Origin: Ehretia macrophylla
Taxonomy: Eukaryota; Streptophyta; Magnoliopsida; Boraginales; Ehretiaceae
Reading direction: 5' to 3'
Length of the DNA stretch: 64,000 nt
NCBI GenBank assembly: GCA_037974665.1
Contig: CM075764.1
Span: 76,710,325-76,774,324 of the forward strand
Shown in pieces: positions 1-11,040 of the stretch; position 1 is the first letter of the stretch; each line of letters begins with the position of its first letter. Below the pieces are notes generated by a model, which did not search any database, had not been told where the DNA came from, and saw nothing but the letters and a program-made list of their open reading frames with translations. A program made the translations under genes and the position numbers.

Positions 1-1175
1 AAATACCTTTATAGGATTTTGAGTCAAACTTAACAAGGTGATTTTTATTGTTTAAGGTGAAGCATTTACATCCAAAAACTTTAAAATGTGAAATATTTGG
101 AGTACATCCTTTCCATAGTTCATATGGAGTTTTATTGAGAGAATGTCTAATTAAAACTCTATTTAGAACATAGCAAGCCATATTGACAGCTTCTCCCCAA
201 AAGTATTTAGGTAAGTTATTTTCTTTCAACATTGTTCTTGCCATTTCTTGTAGAGTTCGGTTTTTCCTTTCAACTACCCTATTTTGTTGAGGAGTTCTAG
301 GAGCCGAAAAATTATGCTCAATGCCATTTTGTTCACATAATTTCACAAAAGATGCATTTATGAATTCTGTGCCTTGATCACTATGAATGCATGAAATCTA
401 GTAGCCTTTCTCATTTTGCACTCTTTTACAAAATTTTGCAAATTCATTGAAGGCATCACTTTTGAGAGGAAGAAACATGACCCATGTGTATCTAGTGTAA
501 TCATCGACAATAACAAAAACATATCTAGATCCTCTTAGACTTACCACATCCATTGGTCCAAAAAGGTCCATATGAAGTTTTTATAAAGCTTTTGATGTGG
601 TCATATGACTAATAGTTTTGAAAGATGCTTTATGTTGTTTTCCAAATTGACATGCATCACATAAATGATCTTTTTTCAAACTTGGTCTTAGGAAGACCTC
701 TTACAAGATCTTTTCGAGAAAGTTTACAAAGTAGATCCATGCTAATATGTCCTAACCTTCTCTGCCACAACCAAGAAACTTCATTTGTTGTGATTAAGCT
801 ATCAATATTATGGCATGATATACTATCGAAGTCAATGATATAAACATTTTTATGTCTATTTGCAACAAATAACACATTTTTCATTTTATCAAATACGGTG
901 TAACATGATGATTTAAATTTAACTAGATAATCATTATCACATAATTGACTTACACTTAGCAAGTTATGTTGCAATCCTTTCTCTAGTAGCACATCATGGA
1001 TAGATATATCATTTTTATTTCCAATGCTACCTTTATCAATGATTTTACCTTTCTCATTGTTTCCAAAGCTCACATATCCTTTGTATTTTTTTATAGGCTC
1101 ATAGAAAATAGATGGATCACCGGTCATATGTCTTGAACATCCACTATCAATGACCCAATTTCCTTCATACTTCAT
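1..1175 (-). pseudogene. Copia unit A: protease and integrase remnant
   Basis: This is the N-terminal part of a Ty1/copia pol, read on the minus strand and cut by the window edge. The frame 1175-657 starts in the protease with WVIDSGCSRHMTGD, the DSG-type aspartic protease site. It continues into the GAG-pre-integrase zinc region (WLWQRRLGHIS). One extra T in the run near 670, compared with unit B at about 13806, shifts the frame and ends the ORF. The integrase core continues to base 1 in another frame, alongside the same DNA in units B and C. RT and RNase H of this unit lie outside the window. Non-functional. Family membership is clear; finer lineage is inferred. Confidence 0.85.
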
Positions 1176-1324
1176 CCTTAGGGTAACCTGTTATACAAAA
1201 ACAAAATTTAGGTCCCCAAGTTCTATTGGGTCCTAGATTGTTAGTATTGATTTTTAGCACATTTAATAATCCATTTTGGTTTGAGCCAAGAAGGAATTTT
1301 AGAGTCTTGACCAACCATATTTCA

Positions 1325-2849
1325 AAATTTACATTGTGATGTTATATGACCTTGTTTTTCACAATAGGTACATGATTTTGAAGTCTTTTAGATGTTGATG
1401 CTTCATTTGTGGAAGATGATGCTTTTACAAAATAAATTTTGAAAGATTTTTATTTTGAAGGTTCATATCCTAATCCACTTTTATCAAAAGCCAATTTTTG
1501 TGAACCAAATATTTTGTCAAGATTTTCTTTTCCTTTTGTAAATCTTGCTAGGCTTTCATTTAACCCTTGATTTTCTTTTTCAAGCTTTTCAATTTTTGTT
1601 TGAAGATTATCATTTTCAAAATGAAATTTAAGTGCTTTTTCATGAGCACAATTAAGATCTTTTCCAAGCGGCTTATTTTCTTCTTTCAAAGCATTATTAC
1701 CCTTTTGAAGTTCATTTATCTTGATAACTGCAATTTCAAAACAATCATGCAATTTTGAAAATTCATATTGTAATTTTTCAAAGGAACATTCATTATCAAT
1801 TAATGAACTAGAAGAGTAATATCCAGAGTTAAAAGAATAACATACCTCATCATCTTCTTTTGCCATAAGACAAACGATGTTTGCCACTTCTTCATTTTCG
1901 CTTTCTTCACCGGTTGATGCATCGTCATCAACGTATGTTGCTTTCATCGCTTTTCCTCCTTTGGTTTTGATTGGTTTCAAACCATTTGCTTTTATGTGAC
2001 CCGTCTTGTCACAATTGAAACATCTTCTTTCTTTTTTTAGTTTGTTTCTGCCTTTGTTCATAAACTTATTGTAAGATGGAGCTTTACTTACCTTTATGTA
2101 TTTGAGGAATTTCTTAAAGTTCCTTGTATGAAGAGCTATCTCATCTTCATCTTCTTTGTTTTCTTCTTCTTCATCACTTGAATAAGCCTTTGATTCAAGA
2201 AATGCAAGTGACTTCTTATTATTTCTTTTTTCTTTTTCTCGATCCTTCTTCTTGAACTCATGGCTTATAAGAGATCCCATAAGTTCACTAAGAGTGAGAG
2301 TTTTAAGGTCTCTAGCTTCCTCAATAGGCGTTACTTTAGCTTCCCATGGCTCGGTTAACCTTCGAAGAACTTTTCCTACCAGTTCTTCATTACAATACTA
2401 TTTTCCAAGAGATTTAAGAGCATTAACAATATCGGTAAATCTAGAAAACATTTGTTCAATATTTTCATCAAATGACATTTTGAACATTTCATATTTACGA
2501 ACAAGCATGTTTATTCTAATTTTTTTAACTTGGTTAGTTCCCTCATATGTGACTTCTAATTGATCCCAAATTTCTTTAGCACTTTTGCATCCAGAAATTT
2601 TGTTAAACTCATTTGAATCTAAAACAAGATATAATATGTTCATAGCCTTAAAGTTTTTTTCGCACATTTTGAAATCATCATCATTAAAGTCTTTTTTCCA
2701 GTTTAAGGACAGTGATGCTTTGTTCTCATTCGTTTTTAGTTAGAGTAGGATTGATTGGTCCATTTTTTTTATCACATTCCAAACTCTTATGTCATTTTCT
2801 AGAATATAGATTCTTATCCTAGTTTTCCAAAAAAGAGTAGTTTGTTCCA
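1325..2849 (-). pseudogene. Copia unit A: gag remnant
   Basis: Decayed copia gag in at least two blocks (2667-2398 and 2280-1450). The first block is the UBN2-type N-terminal gag region (KMSFDENIEQMFSRFTDIV). It ends at a TAG at 2398-2400 that units B and C share. The second block holds a CCHC knuckle starting CFNCDKTGHIK whose last Cys has become Gly, an acidic stretch, then a long predicted coiled coil (about residues 165-260). A second knuckle, CTYCEKQGHITSQC, lies past the stop at 1331-1372, so the family's gag has two distant zinc knuckles around the coiled coil. The N-terminus and start are lost in a deletion ending at about 2850. Confidence 0.8.
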
Positions 2850-4260
2850 TTAAAATTCTTAATGCGGAATTGATTTCTAAATAATAATAATGCCTTAGAA
2901 GTTCTTAAAGGCAATTTATCAAACACTTGGTGAGCATACAAGTATATATGACTAGATAGTCAATTAGAACTTCAAGAATTAAACTTCAAGTAGATAGAAC
3001 AACAATTATCAATTCAATCAAAATAAGCAATATCTAAAGGAAGGTAAATGTCTTGAAAATAAAGAGTGTAGAGTAAGAGAAATCAAACACGATGATTTTC
3101 AAGTGGTTCGCACTCCCGGAGGCCTAGTCCACCACCTAAGGTCTTTCCTTACCTTAGGATTTAACCAATCTTCACTAAGATATTTCTTCAAATGTTGGTG
3201 AAGCAAAAAACTAACTATAATTACTCTTGAGTCCTCAAGAGTTATACAAGCTTCTTCAAGTATAGGTGAAGCTCAACCTACTAATCTCTCTTCCTTTGAG
3301 TCCACAAAGGATTACAACACTTCTTCTCACAATGATTCTCTCAATCTATGTGCAAGAGTGTAATACAAAGATTGTGTGATAATATGAACGACAATTGCAA
3401 CTCCTATTTGAGTTTGATATTGCAATTGAAGAATACTTTGAATGCTCAAAGGTATGAAAGTGATAGCTCAATATTTCTCAATGAAAATAGATATGAAAAA
3501 TACTTTGAATTTGCTTAGAAATAAGAAGATTGAAGCTTGAAGAGATGTTTTGAAATGGTGAGACAACATGACTTATATAGATGGAAAATTCAAACACAAA
3601 ATCAGGTTTTACGCAAAAAATCTGGATTTTCCCGTTGAGCCATCCCGTCGCTAAGGCCTTCATCCGATCAACGGATAGGGCAAGTAACGCCCGGACCAGA
3701 GCTTTCTACCGGTCGTTGTGGCCTTCATCTGGTCGACCGGATGAGGCTAGTAACGCCTAGATGCTTAAAATGCTGAAAGCTGATTTTTTTTAGCCCAAAA
3801 ACAATTTGTTTAATGGTAAAACATTTGGGCACTTTTAAGGGCACTTATACAAAAGTGTTTTTAGCATTTTTAACATCTCAAAACATTTTTAAAACTCTTG
3901 AAAAAGATTGAGAATGATTTTTATAACACAAGAGTTTGAAATCCAAAAAGTCTGTTTTTCAAAAATGAAATTATGAGCTTCACAAATCATACTTAGGCAA
4001 ACAACATTTTTAATGCCAGTACCCCTTATGTCGCCATGTTTCCTTCTTTGTAACTCCTTTTTTATCTTCGAGTCTTCAACTCTATTTTAATGAGTTAACA
4101 AGTCTTTTTCTTCGGGTCTTCATAAGTTGATTTTTCATGAGAGACTTTATTTGAATGAGAGATAAGAAAGATTACATTTTGGGCTTGGATACATTTTTTG
4201 ATTTGGGCTTTGACTTTGATCCAATAGTTTTTCAGGCCTTTAACTCCTTTTGAATAGATC
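2850..4260 (-). repeat. Copia array LTR shared by units A and B (main part)
   Basis: This is homologous to the complete LTR at 16108-17654. It serves as 5' LTR of unit A and 3' LTR of unit B. The gag-side end is missing: a deletion of about 180 bp, with TTAAA microhomology, fuses the gag start region directly to LTR sequence at about 2850. The other end is interrupted after 4260 by a solo gypsy LTR; the last part resumes at 9088. It carries the two-unit CpG-rich module at about 3647-3761. No PBS or LTR terminus remains on the unit A side, so unit A could not have been reverse transcribed in its present form. Confidence 0.85.
3647..3761 (-). promoter_or_regulatory. Two-unit CpG-rich module in LTR A/B
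   Basis: Two direct units of about 48 bp with a period of about 65 bp. The first begins GTCGCTAAGGCC and the second GTCGTTGTGGCC. Each ends in a TAACGCC-type motif, and each centres on a palindrome of the CCGGTCGACCGG type. It is far richer in G, C and CpG than the AT-rich LTR around it. In the intact LTR the module sits just upstream of the TATA box. A regulatory role is inference. Confidence 0.45.
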
Positions 4261-6228
4261 TGTGAAACTCCAGTTTTCGTCTTTACCTCGTTTTGCGTGT
4301 TTTACCTCGTTTTGCGTGTTTTGATATGTTTATGTGTTATATGAGTTAAAATGTGCTAGATATGTGATTTATATTCCTAATACATGCTATGTGTGCATTC
4401 ATAAAATTTTCATAAAAAACGAAATCAGAAATTTTATCGCCGGTTTTAGTAAATAGTATTTTCAACACCTGTCCGCTAAAATTTTTACAGGGGTATTTTA
4501 AACGTTTTAAAACCTAGTCCTCAAGAATTAATAGACCATTATTTTATTAAAACGGATTTTGAATCGGTTTTGGAATTTTAAAGGTTTTTACACTTTCTTT
4601 TACAAAAATCAAGTTTTAAACCCAATCGGGTGAAAATGTTTGAATGTAAAACTTATTGTCACCTAAAAATAAACTACTTAGAATAGTCTAAGGGTTGCAT
4701 AAATGTTTTGAGCAAAAATAGTCTAGGAAATGAATTAAAAGACTAGAAAATACTAAAAACTAACAAATGCTTCAACTTTGACTTTTTTCATTTTGTTCAC
4801 TTAAGTTATATATGCATCAACACACACCAAAACAAAGCAAAAACACCTTCAAAAAAATACACACATGGTCGAATATCTCCAAGGAGAAAAAGAAGCCATT
4901 TTTGTTCAAGTTTTCAAGAAATTTGCTCATAGATTTTGCAATACAAGGCCAAATAGCTTCATCCAAGGCTTGATTTCACTTGTTGGGCATCCATTCTACA
5001 TCTTTCTTGCATCAAAACACATCAAAGGTGAGAGAAAAATTCTAGATCTCAAATGTCATCTTTTATGCTTTTGCGTATAATTGAATTTTGAACCGTTAGA
5101 AAATTGAATTGATGTTATATTATTGCTCAGTGCATGATAAGGATCGTTTATATGCATTTATATAAGATTTGAACCATTGTAGCATGAATTTTTATTTTCG
5201 AGTATTAAAAGTTGAGTTGTTGGCTATTTGTTGAATCTTTTGAGTTGTAGTGGTTGGAATTGATTGCCGTCGATTTGTAAAAGTTTGTTAAATACGGGGT
5301 AGTGCCATTGTAATGCCAAAATTTTGATTGTGATGTCAGTGTGAAAGTCTGAAAATTTCAGCCTAGGTGCATTGAGGTTTTAGGGTTGTTGGGCTTGATT
5401 TGGATGTATTTTGGTTGGTTTCTGAGGGGGCTAATGTAGTTGATTGAGTGAGTGAGTGATAGGAACTAGTTTGGAGTTGTTTGGATTAGTTGAATGTAAG
5501 TTATAATTATTAGAAGTTTAGGTTGTCTTTCTTTAAAATGTCGATATATGCCTTTAGATGATCGGGTGGTGTTTGAGTGATTGAATTGTGAGTTGTTGAT
5601 GGTTAGATTAGGGTTTGGTTGTGTGTCTAATGCATGTTAAGTTGGGTGGCCTACTTTGTCATCTAACTTAGTTGTTTAGTTGTTAATTGATTAATTGATG
5701 TTGTGTTGTTGTAATGTTATTAATTGATTTATGCATTATTGATTATTGATTATTGATTATTGATGAACCGGGAGATAGTCAACGAAAAAGGTTGTCCTCC
5801 TGTGATTGAATGTTTATTTTTATTGTTGAGTCTTGATATACGTGTGCCACCTCTCGGGCGGTATAGGGCCGTCGGGTTGAAAACGGCATGGCTATCAGAG
5901 TCTACCCTTATCTCGCATGGGCAGAGATGCCATGAAGGGCAGGGCTAGTAAGGTACCTCGAGTGTGTGTGTCATGGGGGTGATAAGAAGTTGGTTGAGAT
6001 CGTGATGGCGTTTGGAGCTATACCAACTAGAGTATCCTTTATTGAATGGTCATTATAGTTTGTGTTTATATTGTTATTGATGTTTATTGTGTGTTTACTG
6101 CTCAAATGATCATTTCCAAGGAGTATAGTAAATGTTGTTAGAGATCTATAGAATCCTCACTGGGCTTGTTTTATATAAGCTCACTCTCAATTATTGCATG
6201 CATGCAGGTGTTACTAAGCCTGACTACG

Positions 6229-8618
6229 TGTGAAATCCCACTTTTCTGCTTATCTCGTTTTACGTGTTATACCTCGTTTTGTGTGCATATGACCTGTTTA
6301 TGTGCTATAGGACCTAGAAAGTTATAATTTTGACGTCAATACTCCTAATACGTGCTAAATGTGCATTCATGAAATTTTCATCAAAAACATGATCAGAAAT
6401 TTTATCTTCGTCTTTTAGTGAATAGTGTTTTAGACGCACGTCCGCTAAAATTTTGAAATTGGTCTTTTTAACCCTTCTAGACCTAGTCCACGGACTTTAA
6501 TAGACCTGTGATTGATAAAAACATATTTCAAATCGGCTTAGGAATTTATTAGGGTTTTTACATCACTTTTTGCGAAAAACCGAGTTTTAAGCCGACTCGG
6601 GTGGAATTCTTTGAATGTAAAACTTCTTGTCACCTAAAAATAATCTACTTGAGCTATCTTAGGAGTTGCATTTTTTTTTGAGCAAGGCGATAGTTAAAAT
6701 GCATTTAAAAGACAAGAAAATGATTTAAAGGACTAAATACTACTTTGACTTTGCATTTTAATTATTTGACCAAGCTTTAATTTGCATATAGTCATCAACA
6801 CACACTAAGCAAAGGAAAAAACACACTTCAATTGCACACACAAGGCCGAGAGAAAGAAGGAGAAAAAGCCAAAGAGATTTTCAAGGTTTTTCAATCAATT
6901 TTTCTTAGAAAAGCTTGGTTTTTGTCCGTAAAACTTCGCACCGACTTGGATTCTGCTTGTTGGGCACGCACTTCACGCATCCCTAGGCTTTTATCGCATC
7001 AAAGGTGAGAGACAAATTCTAGATCTCAAAACTTGTCTTTTGCATTTTTGCGTATAAATGAAGATTGAACCGTTAGAATTGTAATCTGATGATAGATTAT
7101 TGCTCCTTACATGCTAGGGATCGTTTTATGCTAATACTATGAGTTTCTGTCGGATATAGCATAATTTTTATTTTTCGGGTATTTAATTTAGATTAAATTG
7201 TTCAAAGTTGATTTAATTGAGTTGCATTGCTCAAAATCGATTGCCGTCGATTTCTAAATACTTGATAATTACGTGTTAGCGCTGTTGTAATGCCGAATTT
7301 TCGATTACATTGCTCGTGGGAAAATTTGGAAAATCCAGCCAAGATATCCTAGGGTTTTAGGGTTATCGAGCATGATTTGGAGGTGATATAGTGGATTTCT
7401 GAGAGGGCTAATGTAGTAGGTTGAATGGGTGAGTGATAGAAACTGATTTGGCAAGGTTTGGGTTAGTAGAATGTAAGTTATGAATTTTTGAAGTTTAGGT
7501 TGTCATTCTTTAATTTCTTGAACGATGCCTTTAGATGATTGGGTTGTGTTTGAGTGTTGAATGGTGAGTTGTTGATGAGTAATTTAGGGTTTAATTGTGT
7601 TTATAATGCATGTCCGGTTAGATGGCCTACTTTGTCATCTAACTAAGTTATTGTTGTTTAAATGATTATTGATGCTATCAATGATGTATAATTGATGATT
7701 GATTGATGATTGATGATGATTATGGAGTCTTGGTATGTGTGTGCCACCTCTCGGGCAGCGTTGGGCTGTCGGGTTGATAACGGCATGACTGTCATAGGCT
7801 ACCCCCAGCTCGCATGACGGAGGTGTCATGGAGGGAGGGGCTAGTGAGGTACCTCGGGTGCGTGAGTAATGGGGAGTTATAAGAAGAACGGTTGAGATCG
7901 TGATGGCGTTTAGAGCTACACCAAATAGAGTATCCTTTATTGATTGGTTATATAGTTATGTGATGATAGTATTATTTATGTTATTGTGTGTTTACTGACT
8001 CAAAGGATTATTCCAAGGAGTTTAGTAGACCTTGCTCGAGATCTATCGGATCCTCACTGGGCTTATTTATATAAGCTCACTCTCTATTATTGCATGCTTA
8101 CAGGTGTTGCAGAGCCGGATTACGGGTACGTGCCTCCTGAGGAGGAAAATGTGCCTTTCGTGGATGAGTCATATGTCCCTGAGTCTTATCCATGATTCTA
8201 TGTTGTTTAATGTCATGTATATTAGCTTAATAGACTTTTAGATGCTTTATGGTTCTTATTGTAATAGATGTTGAAAAGATGATGGTCCAAATGATGTTAA
8301 CTTAGTGACTTTCTTTTGTCTATGGTTAAGTTGTTAGATGGGTCTCAACTTATTTTTTTGAAATGTATGATAAGGTTGAGGTATTGTATGTTATGTTGGA
8401 ACGGAGGCAAATAACGAAGACTGATTATTGTATATTACGGTTATGTTGTGTGTTGTTACGCTGTTGAGGAGTTGTTGTTTGTATGGTTATGGAATTGGAT
8501 GTTTAACGTTATTAATGAGGTTGGTTTAGAGCCTCGGTAATCTATTTACTGTCGTTATACTGCCGAAATTCCGTTGCGTCCTGACTGATTGTAGGTGGGG
8601 TTGAGTTGGGGCGTGACA
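6229..8618 (+). mobile_element. Solo gypsy LTR (family T) nested in the outer solo LTR
   Basis: A 2390-bp LTR starting TGTGAAATCCC and ending GGGGCGTGACA, flanked by the perfect 5-bp duplication CTACG (6224-6228 and 8619-8623). It is the same family as the LTRs of the nearly intact element at 25647-35527, in the opposite orientation. There is no internal domain, so it is a product of LTR-LTR recombination. Features seen: donor-like AAAG/GTGAGAG at about 7003, GC-rich segment 7740-7900 with a CATGAC...GTCATG hairpin at 7814-7831, TATATAAG box at 8069-8076, and micro-ORF 8094-8195. Confidence 0.93.
8094..8195 (+). CDS. Conserved LTR micro-ORF (33 residues), T solo LTR
   Basis: A short ORF starting at the ATG inside TGCATGC and ending TGA. 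Its core is DYGYVPPEEENVPFVDESY and it ends ESYP. The same reading frame, with a start codon at the matching place, occurs in the LTRs at 26045-26158, 33483-33596 and 52093-52194. Against the copy at 26045, the five substitutions in the core are all synonymous, and the only length change is a 9-nt in-frame insertion. The peptide is acidic with no signal peptide or membrane segment. It lies just after a TATATAAG box and a splice-acceptor-like CAG/GTG. Function unknown; translation is not shown by sequence alone. Confidence 0.4.
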   Translation: MLTGVAEPDYGYVPPEEENVPFVDESYVPESYP

Positions 8619-9087
8619 CTACGGGTACAACCTCTTGAAGAGGGAAATGTGCCATATGTAGATGAGTCCTATGGAGTCATTGCCATGAGATTATCTTAGT
8701 TGTTGTAAAACAATGTATTGTATAACCTATCTTAACATAAAGACATATGTATGATGATTTAGTAGTCTTTATTTTGATCATGATTAGATTACTAAGTCGG
8801 TTATAACATATTTTGAAATGTATGTATAGCCTATGTATTAAGTTGAAACGGAGGCGTATAACTATGAATGGATTGTTGAAGGAATGATTATTGTATAATA
8901 TGGTTATGTTGTATGTTGTTAATTTAATTAAGGAAGTGATTGTTGAATGGTTTGAGGAGTTGGTTGTATGATATTCTGAAGAGGTTGGTTTAGAGCTTCG
9001 GTGTCTTAATTACTGTCATTATACTGCCGAAATTCCGTTGCGTCCTGACTGATTGTAGGTGGGGTCGAGTTGGGGTGTGACAAGATC

Positions 9088-9211
9088 CATGTTGATGTGG
9101 ACTTGCTTTGTTGGATTGAAAGACTTACTCAAAATACAAAGAAAGTACTAAAGCATAATTAAGATGTTTTGTTATTATCAAAATAAATATTATAAGGCTT
9201 TCAGGCTAACA
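9088..9211 (-). repeat. Copia array LTR A/B, terminal part after the insertion
   Basis: This continues the LTR interrupted at 4260 and ends in GGCTAACA, matching GGCCAACA at the end of the B/C LTR. The LTR termini are TGTTGGCC...GGCCAACA, a short terminal inverted repeat. Bases 9083-9087 are the second copy of the AGATC duplication. Confidence 0.85.
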
Positions 9212-9227
9212 ATCTCTCCTTTTTTGA
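9212..9227 (-). other. Polypurine tract, unit B
   Basis: On the minus strand this reads TCAAAAAAGGAGAGAT, immediately before the 3' LTR end. It is the expected plus-strand primer position. Unit C has an equivalent tract at 17655-17670. Confidence 0.6.
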
Positions 9228-9848
9228 TGATGACAAAACATAGAAATTAGTAAGCATGAAATAGTTGAATTTGAAAAACAAAAATTTGATTTGAGGCCTC
9301 CCCCTAAATTTGAGCTTTGATTGAATCAAAAAACTTGCACTTGAAAAGCCTGCTCCCCCTGAATAATTGCATATTTTATAAAGTATATTCAACACCTGAA
9401 TAATTGCATATTTTATAAAGTATATTCAACACTTATTTTTCTCTTTTCATGCTTTAATTCAATATACATTTTCTCCCCCTATTTGACATCAACAAAATAT
9501 AGTTCACATAGCATTGAAGAATAAATAGTCGTAAGAGGAGTTGTAACCAAAAGCAAATGAAGCATTAAAGAAACGAATCAAAATATCCAATCAATGTTAA
9601 AACGAGATGAAAATGCAAAGGAGTATTGGATGCAAGTAGAACATGAAAGTGGAAAAGTTGTTTGAAGAAAAACAAATCTCAAGGCATCCACAAACTAAGA
9701 ACCAAGATGGTGTTCATGTAAGGCTTTCATAATCTGCTTCATATGATCCAAACAGACATCTTGTGCATCAAGGCAAGCATTGGTTTTATCATATATGGAG
9801 GGTTGAGAATAAGACGATCCATCTCTTCAAGAGCTACCAACACCACCT

Positions 9849-10763
9849 CTACCAGTGCCCTTGTCTTTCCATAGGATCTCTGAAAGAATCGAGATCAATA
9901 TCAAGAGATTCAAACATAATAGGATCATCGCTTGTATCGTCATCGATGTCAAGAACTTGGGTGTTATGAATCTTCAACTTTTGACTGGTGATACTAGTAA
10001 GATTGAGAAGATATGATCTAGCACTTATGGACTCAAACTCTTGATCTCGTGGAACATCTAAAGACTCAAGGAGATGTGGTAAGGGCACCCTATAAGCAAG
10101 TTGGTTTTCGGATTCCTTGGTGTGGACGATATGGTTGACAATGATGTGTGGAAGATTGATCATTTTGGCCTCATACATCAGATACATCAACAAAGCAGTG
10201 AATTTTGGAATAAAACTATCCTTAACTTCCCTTGGAATAATGACTTCATGAAGAATGTAGAATAAAAGCTTATTTTCTGGGGTGATTTCTTTCTTCTTAG
10301 TATAATGAGTGCTAATCTTTCCTGTTCCTTCCCAAAGGAACTCTATAACCCTTGCTTCTAAATCATCATGAATGCCTTCCGGCATGCCCTTTTAAGAATA
10401 AAGCTTACTCCCTTGATTTAGAATTCTGAAAGCTCTAGCAAAATCACTAGCAGTAAATTCTAACACCCTATCCTTAATTTGGCTTTGCAATTTCATGGTG
10501 TTAAAGTCTAAATTAACATAGTAGTAGAATTCACGGATCCAAGAGGTACACCACTTGTTTGCAAAACTTAGCATAGGAAGCCAACCTTGAGCATCTAAAA
10601 TCCTCAAAATTTTAGTGCCATTATGCAATGTAGGAGGGTCCAAAATCTTACCCCATAGGATGCTTTGTTGTGGAAAAGCATCAGGATTGACAATGATTTG
10701 AGGACCTGATGATGAAGATTTTCCCTGCTTGCGCTTCCTAGAGTCAGTCCTTGGTGGTGCCAT
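9849..10763 (-). pseudogene. Copia unit B ORF3, putative plant transposon protein-like
   Basis: Third ORF, downstream of pol on the same strand. I chose the ATG at 10763 because unit C has a start at the matching place (19203) and the longer ORF upstream is not conserved. The N-terminus is basic (RTDSRKRKQGKSSSSG, NLS-like). The body holds an AQGWLPMLSFAN...REFYYYVNLD block and a later ENKLLFYILHEV...NLPHIIVNHIV block. From memory this pattern matches the Pfam domain named putative plant transposon protein (PF20167). A TAA at 10392-10394 replaces a Tyr codon seen in unit C, and a frameshift at about 9865 cuts the C-terminus. I see no signal peptide or membrane span, which argues against an envelope protein. 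Molecular function unknown. Confidence 0.65.
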
Positions 10764-11040
10764 TGAGATTTTGCAAGAAATTGAAGCTTTGAAAAGAAAA
10801 TTGTCTTTGTGGAGTTTTGTTGAACACCTTGTAGACAAGATTTTTTAAGGCTTTTCTTTGAAAGGTTTTGAAATTTTTAATGAAGATAAGGAGAGGTTTT
10901 GAAGTAGTAGAAGTGTTGTGATACTAGTAATGATGAAAAGGCAATGATTTTGAGAAGTTAAAATAGAGGATATTGAGAGAAATAGAGAGAATTTGAAGTT
11001 TAATAGGAAAGATTTTGAAAAAATGAAGCCAAAAATGTAT

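Larger units (their letters stand above)
6198..8690 (+). pseudogene. Broken copy of the LTR micro-ORF in the outer solo LTR
   Basis: The micro-ORF start ATG is at 6198. The nested LTR splits the frame after codon 10 (within GACTACG). On the far side the sequence resumes at 8624, but it is 1 nt shorter at the GTG codon and also lacks bases near the 3' end, so the frame is lost. This decayed copy is a useful contrast to the intact versions at 8094, 26045, 33483 and 52093. Confidence 0.4.
4261..9082 (+). mobile_element. Solo gypsy LTR (family U), host of a nested LTR
   Basis: This insertion begins TGTGAAACTCC and ends GGGTGTGACA, with a perfect 5-bp target duplication AGATC at 4256-4260 and 9083-9087. 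The uninterrupted target is visible in the sister LTR at about 17525. Removing the nested insertion 6229-8618 and its duplicated 5 bp leaves about 2427 bp of LTR and no internal domain, so it is a solo LTR. It is closest to the solo LTR at 49973-52508. It keeps the family architecture: AAAG/GTGAGAG donor-like site at about 5018, GC-rich segment at 5840-6010, CACTGGGCTTG...ATAAGCTCACTC box at 6160-6190, and TGCATGCAG/GTG acceptor-like site at 6205. Confidence 0.9.

Noticed and set aside
4865..5080. 71-residue ORF at the putative first exon of the outer solo LTR, in phase with the micro-ORF if spliced
   Set aside because: Its ATG is not present in the T or other U LTR, and the U copy has a stop in that frame, so the long spliced protein is probably chance.
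5760..5948. GC-rich ORF as an exon of a host gene
   Set aside because: The segment is the conserved GC-rich part of gypsy LTRs and recurs, with frames broken, at 7730, 26400, 33840 and 51720.
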